This document shows positions 1 through 7,197 of a stretch of 7,648 nt of DNA, one piece after another. A program made the translations under genes and the position numbers. Under the pieces are notes generated by a model. The model searched no databases. It was not told where the DNA came from and worked only from the letters and a program-made list of their open reading frames with translations. Source of the DNA: JAPOQD01 sp964620555 (GTDB lineage: Bacteria; Pseudomonadota; Gammaproteobacteria; Pseudomonadales; Halieaceae); the NCBI GenBank assembly GCA_964620555.1, contig CAZUGZ010000061.1, positions 1 to 7,648 on the forward strand. The letters run 5' to 3'. Numbering within the stretch: the stretch's first letter is position 1; each line of letters starts with the position of its first letter.

Positions 1-46
1 ATGCCGCCCACGGCCACGCAGAGGCGGAGCATAGCTGATGCAGTGA

Positions 47-81
47 CGCCCCCTCCAAACCAGCCCGTAGGGGGCGGTTTT
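47..81 (+). terminator. Rho-independent terminator upstream of efp
   Basis: A perfect 8-bp GC-rich stem is formed by CGCCCCCT (47-54) and AGGGGGCG (69-76). The loop is 14 nt, and GTTTT follows at 77-81. The T tract lies only on the + strand side, so it terminates rightward transcription, most likely of a gene lying left of the window. Bases 1-46 are too short to assign to any gene. Because the hairpin sits just ahead of efp, an attenuator role is an alternative, but termination of an upstream unit is simpler. Confidence 0.7.
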
Positions 82-84
82 GTG

Positions 85-90
85 TACAAT
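85..90 (+). promoter_or_regulatory. Weak candidate -10 element for efp
   Basis: TACAAT at 85-90 matches five of six bases of the sigma-70 -10 consensus. It lies between the terminator and the efp start, and would begin transcription near base 97, giving a leader of about 27 nt. No recognisable -35 hexamer stands at the right spacing, because that position falls inside the terminator loop. This is therefore only a candidate. Confidence 0.25.
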
Positions 91-123
91 GGCGACCACT
101 CGGGAGATTGGAAAGTAAACCCC

Positions 124-693
124 ATGGCCCGCTACGCCACCAATGAATTCCGTTCCGGGCTCAAAGTGATGCTGGAAGGGGATCCCTGTTCCATCCTGGA
201 AACCGAATTTGTCAAGCCGGGCAAGGGCCAGGCATTCCGGCGGGTGAAGCTGCGCAACCTGAAGACCTCGCGGGTCTGGGAGCGGACCTTCAAGTCCGGC
301 GATACCCTGGAATCCGCCGATGTCACCGATCGGGAAATGGAGTACCTGTACACCGATGGCGAGTTCTGGTATTTCATGGAGCCGGATACCTACGAGCAAC
401 ACCAGGCAGACCGGCAGGCGGTGGGTGATGCCCACTACTGGCTGGTGCCCCAGGGGCGCTGCGAAATCACCCTCTACAACGGTGCTCCGCTGGTGGTGGT
501 CCCACCCAATTTTGTCGAACTGGAAATCACCGTGACCGATCCCGGCGTGAAGGGGGATACCGCCAGCGGCGGCAGCAAACCCGCAACCCTCAGTACCGGT
601 GCGGTGGTAAAGGTGCCCCTGTTCCTCGGTGAGGGGGAAGTGGTGCGCATCGACACCCGCAGCGGAGAATACGTGGGACGCGGGAAGTTCTGA
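124..693 (+). CDS. efp: Translation elongation factor P (EF-P)
   Basis: EF-P binds ribosomes stalled on polyproline stretches, between the P and E sites, and stimulates peptide-bond formation in the cytoplasm. The 189-aa product has the usual family length. It opens with the typical MARYATNEF-like N terminus of the KOW-like domain. Lysine 34 sits at the tip of the VKPGKGQAF loop (residues 30-38), at the site modified by beta-lysylation in the E. coli type, so EpmA/EpmB would be the expected modifiers; neither is in the window. Two OB-fold domains follow, with the family C-terminal signature around VVKVPLFLGEGEVVRIDTRSGEYVGR. The reading frame is open back to base 1. The start at 124 is chosen because it matches the EF-P N terminus, is preceded by GGAAAG (110-115), and lies downstream of the terminator. 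It converges on nhaC and appears monocistronic. Confidence 0.97.
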   Translation: MARYATNEFRSGLKVMLEGDPCSILETEFVKPGKGQAFRRVKLRNLKTSRVWERTFKSGDTLESADVTDREMEYLYTDGEFWYFMEPDTYEQHQADRQAVGDAHYWLVPQGRCEITLYNGAPLVVVPPNFVELEITVTDPGVKGDTASGGSKPATLSTGAVVKVPLFLGEGEVVRIDTRSGEYVGRGKF

Positions 694-702
694 AGCCGTC
701 CC

Positions 703-723
703 GCCGGGTGCCCACCCCCCGGC
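703..723. terminator. Possible hairpin between convergent efp and nhaC
   Basis: GCCGGG (703-708) can pair with CCCGGC (718-723) across a 9-nt loop. It falls in the 33-bp gap between the efp and nhaC stop codons, where a bidirectional terminator would be expected. No T tract follows in either direction, so it is not a canonical intrinsic terminator. It may only stall or protect transcript ends. Confidence 0.3.
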
Positions 724-726
724 CGG

Positions 727-2181
727 TCACACCGTCGCCGCCGCGGGTGCCTCCAGCGGTTTCTGGGCAATGCGCGCGTAGCCGTAGAAGATGGCGATCA
801 GCGGGCAGAGGAAGTTGAAGAAGGCAAAGGGCGCGTAGGCAAAGGTGCTCACCCCCAGGGTGGCGGCCATGAACGCACCACAGGTGTTCCAGGGAACCAG
901 CACCGAAGTCAGGGTGGCGGAATCCTCCAGGGTTCTGGACAGATTCAGTGCCGACAGCCCGTAGCGCTGAAACTCGCTGCGAAACATCCGCCCGGGTACG
1001 GCGATGGAGATGAACTGGTCGCTGGTAACGAGATTGCTGGCCACACAGGTGCCCACCGTGGCAGTTACCAGGCCGCCGTTGCTGCGCACCCGGCGCAGCG
1101 CCTTACCCACCAGAAACTGCAATATGCCAACCTTTTCGATGATGCCGCCGAAGGCCATGGCACAGATGATCAGGGCACAGGTATTGAGCATACCGAGAAG
1201 GCCGCCCTTGGACAGAAGCTGGTTTACGAACGGGTTTGGACCCTGGGAGCGGTAGCCGTCGAACAGGCTGATCCAGACCCCTTGCACTAGTTGCATGCCA
1301 CGCGGCAGGTCCGTCTGGGCGGCCAGGGCCAGGGTAGCCGGGGCCTGGAACAGCAGCGCAAAGGCGGCCCCGATCAGGGTGCTGATCATGATGGACGCCA
1401 GGGCCGGCACCCGGCGGTAGGCGAGGTAGAGCATGACCAGCAGCGGAATGAACAGGTGCGGGCCGATGTTGAACTGGTGTTGCAGGTCCAGGCGCAATTC
1501 GGCGATTTGCTGTGGTGAGGAGGCAGCGCCCCCGCCAAACGCGCTCAAGGCAATGAGCGCCAGCGCAAAGGCGGGCAGGGTAGTCCACAGCAGGTGGCGG
1601 ATGTGCTCGAACAGGTCCACTCCGGCAATGCCCGAGGCCAGGTTGGTGGTGTCCGACAGGGGGGACAGCTTGTCCCCCAGGTAGGCACCGGAAATAATGG
1701 CCCCGGCGGTCACCGCCGGCGACAGATCGAAGCCGGCTGAAATGGCCATCATGCCGATTCCGATGGTGCTGGCCACGGTCCAGGAAGAGCCGATGCTCAG
1801 CGCGGTGATGGCGCACAGCAGAGAGGTGGCGACGTAAAAGTAGGAGGGTGAAAGGATATCCACCCCGTAGTAGATGATGGCGGGTATGGTGCCGGCCAGA
1901 ATCCAGGAGCCGATCAGCATGCCCACCGACATCAGGATCAACAACGGCCCCAGGCACAACTGAATACCCTGCACGATGCCCTGTTCGACTTCCTTCCAGG
2001 ACCAGCCCAGGCCCATGGCCACCAGACCGGCGGCCCCGGAACTGAGGAGCAGGGCAATCTGATTGGCGCCGTAGGAGGAATCCGCACCGAACAGGTAGAC
2101 CGAGCAGGCCAGCAGGCTGACGAGCAGCAGGATGGGCGCCAGGGCCCGCAATGGCGTCAGTGGTTTGAGATCGGGTTCCAT
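727..2181 (-). CDS. nhaC: NhaC-family Na+/H+ antiporter
   Basis: This is an inner-membrane secondary transporter of the NhaC family, which exchanges Na+ for H+. Some relatives instead exchange malate and lactate, or lysine. The 484-aa protein is strongly hydrophobic with about eleven or twelve membrane segments. Family signatures are GSSWTVASTIG (131-141), AGAIISGAYLGDK followed by LSPLSDTTNLA (159-182), SNLVTSDQFIS (382-392), and the C-terminal block RTLEDSATLTS...PWNTCGAF (416-437). The acidic, Ser/Thr and Asn residues in these blocks are those expected to line the ion path. The frame is open upstream to 2319. I choose the ATG at 2181 because GAGGAG lies 7 nt before it and the N-terminal tail then leads straight into the first hydrophobic segment. 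It is transcribed divergently from pnt. The exact substrate cannot be fixed from sequence. Confidence 0.92.
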   Translation of the reverse strand: MEPDLKPLTPLRALAPILLLVSLLACSVYLFGADSSYGANQIALLLSSGAAGLVAMGLGWSWKEVEQGIVQGIQLCLGPLLILMSVGMLIGSWILAGTIPAIIYYGVDILSPSYFYVATSLLCAITALSIGSSWTVASTIGIGMMAISAGFDLSPAVTAGAIISGAYLGDKLSPLSDTTNLASGIAGVDLFEHIRHLLWTTLPAFALALIALSAFGGGAASSPQQIAELRLDLQHQFNIGPHLFIPLLVMLYLAYRRVPALASIMISTLIGAAFALLFQAPATLALAAQTDLPRGMQLVQGVWISLFDGYRSQGPNPFVNQLLSKGGLLGMLNTCALIICAMAFGGIIEKVGILQFLVGKALRRVRSNGGLVTATVGTCVASNLVTSDQFISIAVPGRMFRSEFQRYGLSALNLSRTLEDSATLTSVLVPWNTCGAFMAATLGVSTFAYAPFAFFNFLCPLIAIFYGYARIAQKPLEAPAAATV

Positions 2182-2188
2182 GCGGTCG

Positions 2189-2194
2189 CTCCTC
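2189..2194 (-). promoter_or_regulatory. Shine-Dalgarno site fixing the nhaC start
   Basis: On the minus strand GAGGAG stands 7 nt upstream of the ATG at 2181. It is the best ribosome binding site in the long open frame and rules in favour of the 484-aa product over a 530-aa one starting at 2319, whose extra 46 residues do not look like NhaC. Confidence 0.75.
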
Positions 2195-2213
2195 GAGGCC
2201 GGATTGCAGGTTA

Positions 2214-2242
2214 TCCCGATCTCGCGGGCCAGCCTGTCGGGA
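2214..2242 (-). promoter_or_regulatory. Small hairpin in the nhaC leader
   Basis: TCCCGA (2214-2219) is the reverse complement of TCGGGA (2237-2242), giving a 6-bp stem with a 17-nt loop in the untranslated leader of nhaC. It begins about 20 bases upstream of the Shine-Dalgarno site, so it could influence translation. I cannot match it to a known riboswitch class. A 6-bp repeat may occur by chance in GC-rich DNA. Confidence 0.25.
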
Positions 2243-2287
2243 CGTATCAGGCGGCTGCGTGGTGCTGGTCCCGAGGCGGTTGGGTGG

Positions 2288-2335
2288 TCACAGGGCAACG
2301 CCGATGCTGATAATCGCAATGAGCTCTGGTGTCAT
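2288..2335 (-). CDS. 15-codon mini-ORF in the nhaC leader (leader peptide or gene remnant)
   Basis: On the minus strand an ATG at 2335 opens a short frame encoding MTPELIAIISIGVAL, then TGA. The peptide is hydrophobic after its first four residues. No ribosome binding site precedes it. An extended -10 element (TGCTATACT, 2342-2350) would place the transcript start at or within a base or two of this ATG, so it would be read as a leaderless message. It ends 106 nt before the nhaC start. Two readings are possible. It may be a leader peptide affecting nhaC. Or it may be the first residues of a decayed gene, since from memory some small hypothetical membrane-anchored proteins begin in much this way. 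Expression is not shown by sequence. Confidence 0.3.
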   Translation of the reverse strand: MTPELIAIISIGVAL

Positions 2336-2341
2336 GGGCTC

Positions 2342-2350
2342 AGTATAGCA
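2342..2350 (-). promoter_or_regulatory. Extended -10 promoter toward nhaC
   Basis: On the minus strand the sequence reads TGCTATACT, which is an extended -10 (TGn followed by TATACT, five of six consensus bases). No good -35 hexamer is present, as is common for extended -10 promoters. Predicted initiation is around 2335, giving an nhaC leader of about 155 nt that includes the mini-ORF and hairpin. Confidence 0.5.
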
Positions 2351-2404
2351 GAATGGGACGAAATTGCCGGTGAGGCTGGCAGCAAAGTAGAATGGCCGAT
2401 TGAG

Positions 2405-2410
2405 TATACT
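2405..2410 (+). promoter_or_regulatory. Candidate -10 element of the pnt operon
   Basis: TATACT at 2405-2410 matches five of six -10 bases and forms part of the 8-bp palindrome AGTATACT (2403-2410). Initiation near 2417 would give a leader of about 27 nt before pntAa. The position of the -35 hexamer (near 2382) does not resemble TTGACA, so an activator may be needed or the assignment may be wrong. Confidence 0.4.
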
Positions 2411-2443
2411 GTCCCCGGAACAAGGAAAAATGAGGCGAAATTC

Positions 2444-3586
2444 ATGCGCGTAGCAATCCCACGGGAAACCCACCCCGGTGAAAACCGAGTGCCGGTAGTT
2501 CCCGATATTGCCGGCAGGCTGGTGAGCCTGGGGGCACAGGTCACCATCGAAAGCGGCATGGGTCTGGGTTCGGGCTATGCCGACGACGAGTACTCGGCGC
2601 TGGGCGTCGAGGTGGTCGACGATCGCCGGGCCCTGCTGGCCGGTGCCGAACTGGTGTTGCGCCTGCGCAAGCCGGAATTGACAGAGGTCGCGCAGTTGAA
2701 AAAAGGCGCCATACACATCAGCTTTCTGGACCCGTTCAACGAGCTTGAACTGATCCGCGCGTTTCAGCGGCAGGGAGTTACCGCGCTGAGCATGGAAATG
2801 ATCCCTCGCACCACCCGCAGTCAGAAAATGGACGCGCTCAGCTCCCAGGCCAACCTGGCCGGCTACGTGACAGTGCTGCTGGCCGCTCGCTACCTGCCCC
2901 GCATCCTGCCGATGATGATGACCCCGGCGGGCACCCTCAAGCCCGCCCGGGTGTTTGTGATCGGGGCCGGCGTGGCGGGCCTGCAGGCGATCGCCACCGC
3001 CAAACGAATGGGGGCGAAGGTAATCGCATTCGACACCCGGCCGGTGGTGGCGGAGCAGGTGCGCTCGCTGGGCGCCAGATTTCTGGAGATCGATCTGGGC
3101 GAGACCGGCCAGACCGAAGCGGGATATGCCCGGGAATTGACCGCCGAGCAACTGGACCTGCAACGCGCCGCCCAAAGCGCGACCATTGCTCAATCCGATG
3201 TGGTCATCACCACGGCCCAGGTATTCGGTCGCAGGGCACCGCTACTGGTCACCCGCGAGATGGTAGAGGGCATGGCGGAGGGCTCGGTAGTGGTGGACAT
3301 GGCAGCCGAAAGTGGCGGCAACGTGGAGGGCTCGGTGGCCGGGGAGGTGGTGCAGGTCAACGGCGTGACCGTAGTCGGCACCGGCAACCTCGCCAACCTG
3401 GTGTGCCGCGACGCCAGTCAAATGTACGCCAGCAACCTGTTCAGCCTGGTCGAAGACAACTGGGACCAGGACGACAAGTGTTTTAAAATTGATTTCGAAC
3501 ACGACATCCTGCCTGGCTGTATCATCACCCACGCCGGTGCGGTGACCCATCCCACCATTGAAAACCTTTTGTCTGGAGACGCCTGA
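2444..3586 (+). CDS. pntAa: Proton-translocating NAD(P) transhydrogenase, subunit alpha part 1 (domain I, NAD(H)-binding)
   Basis: This is the peripheral NAD(H)-binding domain I of the transhydrogenase that transfers hydride from NADH to NADP+ at the expense of the proton motive force. The 380-aa protein starts MRVAIPRETHPGENRVPVVP, typical of the alanine dehydrogenase/PntA N-terminal domain. The RQD loop is complete: Arg122, Gln127, Asp130 and Ser133 match, from my recollection of the Rhodospirillum rubrum enzyme, Arg127, Gln132, Asp135 and Ser138. A Rossmann GAGVAG lies at 174-179, with Asp197 at the end of the second strand, and a mobile-loop GYARE at 227-231. The gene stops after domain I, so this is the split (R. 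rubrum-type) form, not the fused E. coli alpha chain. The open frame extends upstream, but ATG 2444 fits the family and has GAGG at 2432-2435, 8 nt before it. Its stop overlaps the pntAb start by one base. Confidence 0.95.
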   Translation: MRVAIPRETHPGENRVPVVPDIAGRLVSLGAQVTIESGMGLGSGYADDEYSALGVEVVDDRRALLAGAELVLRLRKPELTEVAQLKKGAIHISFLDPFNELELIRAFQRQGVTALSMEMIPRTTRSQKMDALSSQANLAGYVTVLLAARYLPRILPMMMTPAGTLKPARVFVIGAGVAGLQAIATAKRMGAKVIAFDTRPVVAEQVRSLGARFLEIDLGETGQTEAGYARELTAEQLDLQRAAQSATIAQSDVVITTAQVFGRRAPLLVTREMVEGMAEGSVVVDMAAESGGNVEGSVAGEVVQVNGVTVVGTGNLANLVCRDASQMYASNLFSLVEDNWDQDDKCFKIDFEHDILPGCIITHAGAVTHPTIENLLSGDA

Positions 3587-3873
3587 TGGTAGCCGCTGAA
3601 GTCTTTCTCACCTTCATCCTGATGTTGTCCATTTTCCTGGGCTTCGAATTGATCAACAAGGTGCCCTCCACCCTGCACACACCCCTGATGTCCGGTTCCA
3701 ATGCGATATCCGGCATCACCCTGGTTGGTGCCATCGGTCTGGCCGGCAGCGGGCAGCAGGACCTGGCCAACTGGCTGGCGGCCGGGGCGGTGACGCTGGC
3801 TTCGATCAACGTGGTGGGGGGTTACCTGGTGACCGACCGCATGCTCTCCATGTTCAGGAAGAAAGAGGGCTGA
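3586..3873 (+). CDS. pntAb: Proton-translocating NAD(P) transhydrogenase, subunit alpha part 2 (membrane domain IIa)
   Basis: This 95-aa integral membrane subunit completes the alpha part of the split transhydrogenase and forms the proton-translocating domain II together with PntB. Three hydrophobic helices lie at about residues 5-22, 40-57 and 64-84. The signature HTPLMSGSNAISG (31-43) joins the first and second helices, and a basic tail (RKKEG) follows. The ATG overlaps the pntAa stop (TGATG) by one base, and GGAGA at 3575-3579 serves as ribosome binding site, so translation is probably coupled. His31 is its only histidine. Residue 42, which I recall as His in the Thermus thermophilus alpha-2 subunit, is Ser here. 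Confidence 0.95.
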   Translation: MVAAEVFLTFILMLSIFLGFELINKVPSTLHTPLMSGSNAISGITLVGAIGLAGSGQQDLANWLAAGAVTLASINVVGGYLVTDRMLSMFRKKEG

Positions 3874-3878
3874 GGGCC

Positions 3879-5231
<1,353 letters not shown>

Positions 5232-5270
5232 CCCGTTGCCGGCCCTTGCCATGCAGCATTCCACCAGGTG

Positions 5271-5299
5271 TTGCGGCTGCGGTTTTGATTCCTCATAAT
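5271..5299 (+). promoter_or_regulatory. Candidate sigma-70 promoter of amt
   Basis: TTGCGG (5271-5276) and CATAAT (5294-5299) are separated by the optimal 17 bp. The -10 matches five of six bases and the -35 three of six. Initiation near 5306 would give an 88-nt leader. A small hairpin GCACC-ACCCC-GGTGC (5301-5315) lies at the predicted transcript start. A second possibility is a sigma-54-like site at 5240-5255, where GG and GC are 10 bp apart as required, but the fit to the flanking consensus bases is partial. Confidence 0.42.
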
Positions 5300-5379
5300 C
5301 GCACCACCCCGGTGCAGGTTCCGATCTCCGGCCTGCCGCTGTCATCACGGGTGGGAGTGGGGCTCAAAAAGCAACAAGA

Positions 5380-5397
5380 ATGGTGAACCGAAAATGA
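5380..5397 (+). other. Five-codon upstream ORF overlapping the amt start
   Basis: ATG GTG AAC CGA AAA TGA at 5380-5397 encodes MVNRK and stops in an ATGA overlap with the amt start codon (5394). No convincing ribosome binding site precedes it. Ribosomes terminating here could reinitiate at amt. Such short frames are frequent by chance, so a functional role is uncertain. Confidence 0.2.
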
Positions 5398-6773
5398 ATA
5401 TCGATGCCGCTAAGGTTTCCCGTCCCGGCAGGGAAAGTCGTCGCAGTTGGTTTGGGTTGCCGGCCATCCTCCTGCTTTGTCTGGCACCCGGGCAGAGCTT
5501 TGCCGCCGTCGTCGGGGAAACCCAGTTTGTTCTCAACAGCTTTTCGTTCCTGCTCTGGGGCGCACTGGTCATGTGGATGTGCGCGGGCTTCACCATGCTG
5601 GAATCCGGCTCGGTGCGCACCAAGAACGCCTCGGTCATCTGCCTGAAAAACATCGGCCTGTATTCCATTGCCGGGCTGATGTTCTACCTGGTGGGCTACA
5701 ACCTCATGTACGTCGGCGTGGATGGTGGCTGGTTCGGCTCGTTGCATTTTGGCTATGGCCCCTCCGAGGCTGAACTCGACCTGCTGGATGGCCAGGAGGG
5801 CGCCCTGGCTGCGGTGGTCGACAGTGGCTACTCGGTAATGTCAGACTGGTTTTTCCAGATGGTGTTCGTGGCGACCACGGCATCCATCGTCTCAGGCACC
5901 CTGGCCGAACGTTGCAAACTGTGGTCATTCCTGCTCTTCGTCATGGTGTTGACGGGTGTTATCTACCCGCTGGTGGGGTCCTGGACCTGGGGTGGCGGCT
6001 GGCTCTCGGCAATGGGCTTTCAGGATTTTGCCGGCTCGAGCATCGTTCATTCTACCGGCGGCTGGGCGGCCCTGGCTGGTGCCATTGTGGTCGGGGCGAG
6101 ATCCGGCAAGTTTCGCGAGGACGGCAGCGTCAGGGCGACGCCGCCGTCCAACGTACCCGTGGTCACACTGGGTGTGTTCATCCTCTGGCTCGGCTGGTTC
6201 GGCTTTAACGGTGGCTCGCAACTTGCCATGGGTGGCGCCGCCGATGTGCTGGCGGTCAGCATTATCCTCGCCAACACCAATTTGGCCGCGGCCGCCGGTG
6301 TAATCACCGGAATCGTGGTATCGCGGCCCATTCTGGGGCGCGTCGATTTGATGGCGAGCCTCAACGGCGCCATCGCCGGCCTGGTTGCAATCACCGCGGG
6401 ACCGGATATCGTCGATCACAACTGGGCCATCTTTATCGGCGCCGTTGGTGGCCTGATCTGTGTCGCCGGCATGAAAGGCATGGAAATGATAAAGGTCGAC
6501 GACGTGGTGGGCGCGGTTCCGGCTCACCTGTTTGCCGGTATCTGGGGCACGCTGGCCGTGTGCATCGCTGCCGGAGGCGACCTGAAGGTGCAGTTGATCG
6601 GTATCCTGGCAATCGGTATCTTCGTGTTCATCAGTTCGTGGGTGTGCTGGACGGTTATCGATAAAATTCTCGGTGCACGCATCTCCTCCGAGGTCGAGGA
6701 ACTGGGACAGGATGTGGCGGAACTGGGCATTGAAGCCTACCCGGAATTCGTCGTTATGCCGGATAATGATTGA
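5394..6773 (+). CDS. amt: Ammonium transporter, Amt/AmtB family
   Basis: This inner-membrane trimeric channel-like transporter takes up ammonium. The 459-aa product begins with a probable cleavable signal: basic R13-R17, a hydrophobic run (about 20-31), then QSFA with likely cleavage after Ala37. About eleven membrane helices follow. The pore residues are present: Asp211 and His219 in DFAGSSIVHSTGG (E. coli AmtB Asp160 and His168), Phe271 and Ser275 in WFGFNGGS (Phe215 and Ser219), and the second pore histidine His378 in VGAVPAHLFAGIWGT (His318). The C-terminal tail ELGQDVAELGIEAYPEF (436-452) is the region that contacts PII proteins in AmtB. However, no glnK gene is adjacent, which differs from the common glnK-amtB pair. 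GGTGA (5382-5386), 7 nt upstream, supports ATG 5394. The next gene has its own promoter, so amt may be transcribed alone. Confidence 0.95.
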   Translation: MNIDAAKVSRPGRESRRSWFGLPAILLLCLAPGQSFAAVVGETQFVLNSFSFLLWGALVMWMCAGFTMLESGSVRTKNASVICLKNIGLYSIAGLMFYLVGYNLMYVGVDGGWFGSLHFGYGPSEAELDLLDGQEGALAAVVDSGYSVMSDWFFQMVFVATTASIVSGTLAERCKLWSFLLFVMVLTGVIYPLVGSWTWGGGWLSAMGFQDFAGSSIVHSTGGWAALAGAIVVGARSGKFREDGSVRATPPSNVPVVTLGVFILWLGWFGFNGGSQLAMGGAADVLAVSIILANTNLAAAAGVITGIVVSRPILGRVDLMASLNGAIAGLVAITAGPDIVDHNWAIFIGAVGGLICVAGMKGMEMIKVDDVVGAVPAHLFAGIWGTLAVCIAAGGDLKVQLIGILAIGIFVFISSWVCWTVIDKILGARISSEVEELGQDVAELGIEAYPEFVVMPDND

Positions 6774-6778
6774 CTGTG

Positions 6779-6806
6779 GTGACACGCTGTATAGAAAAGT
6801 TATAAT
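6779..6806 (+). promoter_or_regulatory. Strong sigma-70 promoter for the STAS gene
   Basis: GTGACA (6779-6784, five of six -35 bases) and a perfect TATAAT (6801-6806) are separated by 16 bp. The site begins only 5 bases after the amt stop. Initiation near 6813 would give a leader of about 26 nt before the ATG at 6839. It is the best promoter match in the window and implies that the STAS-flavoprotein unit is expressed independently of amt. Confidence 0.72.
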
Positions 6807-6838
6807 GGACGGCTAGGCATGATTGGGAGAACCTGGTG

Positions 6839-7177
6839 ATGGATTTGAAAGTGGAACGGCAGGACGGCATTCTGACCGCCTCGTTGGAGGGGCGCATCGA
6901 CGGCTCGAACGTTGCCGAATTCGAGCAGGCCATCCGCACTGCCGTCGAGGATGGCGACCGTGCCCTGATCCTGAACTGCGAAAATCTCGTCTACATCAGC
7001 AGCGCGGGTCTGCGTGCCTTTCTCCTGATCGCCAAGAGCCAGTGGGGACGGGATGCCAAGTTCGCGATATCCTCGCTGACGGAACAGATTCAGGAAGTGT
7101 TCGAGATCAGCGGTTTCGACAAGATCATTTCCGTTCACCCCAGCATGAGCGAGGCCCTGGCCTACGTCGGCAACTGA
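6839..7177 (+). CDS. STAS-domain protein, anti-sigma factor antagonist-like
   Basis: This 112-aa cytoplasmic protein is a stand-alone STAS domain of the SpoIIAA/RsbV type. Such proteins bind an anti-sigma factor or serine kinase in a partner-switching circuit and are released by phosphorylation of a conserved serine. The motif YISSAGLRAFL (residues 52-62) follows a buried beta strand (ALILNCENL), and Ser55 in this SSAGL context is the expected phosphate acceptor. Family order is normal: VERQDGILTASLEGRIDGSN at the N terminus and an amphipathic C-terminal helix after HPSMSEALAYV. No kinase, phosphatase or sigma factor lies in the window, so the partner is unknown. ATG 6839 has GGGAGA (6825-6830) at 8 nt; a GTG at 6836 is a possible alternative adding one residue. 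A flavoprotein gene follows 20 bp later. Confidence 0.88.
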   Translation: MDLKVERQDGILTASLEGRIDGSNVAEFEQAIRTAVEDGDRALILNCENLVYISSAGLRAFLLIAKSQWGRDAKFAISSLTEQIQEVFEISGFDKIISVHPSMSEALAYVGN

Positions 7178-7197
7178 TCCACCCAGGGATTGAAACA

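Noticed and set aside
1..46. Short tail of an upstream gene
   Set aside because: Stops occur in two forward frames and the peptide tails are too short to recognise. A coding assignment is not supportable.
1103..1957. 284-codon minus-strand frame inside nhaC
   Set aside because: It is a frame-shifted shadow of nhaC with Pro, Arg and His-rich low-complexity composition, while the nhaC frame carries the family motifs.
2409..2424. Possible LexA-type box (CTGT with 8-nt spacer)
   Set aside because: The right half reads CAAG where ACAG is needed, so the match is poor.
2132..2443. N-terminal extension of pntAa to base 2132
   Set aside because: The added 104 residues do not resemble PntA, overlap the nhaC start region and lack a supported start. 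ATG 2444 fits the family N terminus and has a ribosome binding site.
2288..3193. 301-codon minus-strand frame opposite pntAa
   Set aside because: All but the final 15 codons lie opposite pntAa or across its promoter and look like shadow sequence. Only the terminal mini-ORF is retained as a low-confidence feature because of the promoter placed on its ATG.
5301..5315. Hairpin GCACC/GGTGC as a terminator of the pnt operon
   Set aside because: The stem is only 5 bp and no T tract follows. It is better regarded as minor structure in the amt leader.
5925..6785. 286-codon minus-strand frame opposite amt
   Set aside because: Composition is rich in Asp, His and Gln with no domain. It is the complement of amt transmembrane codons.
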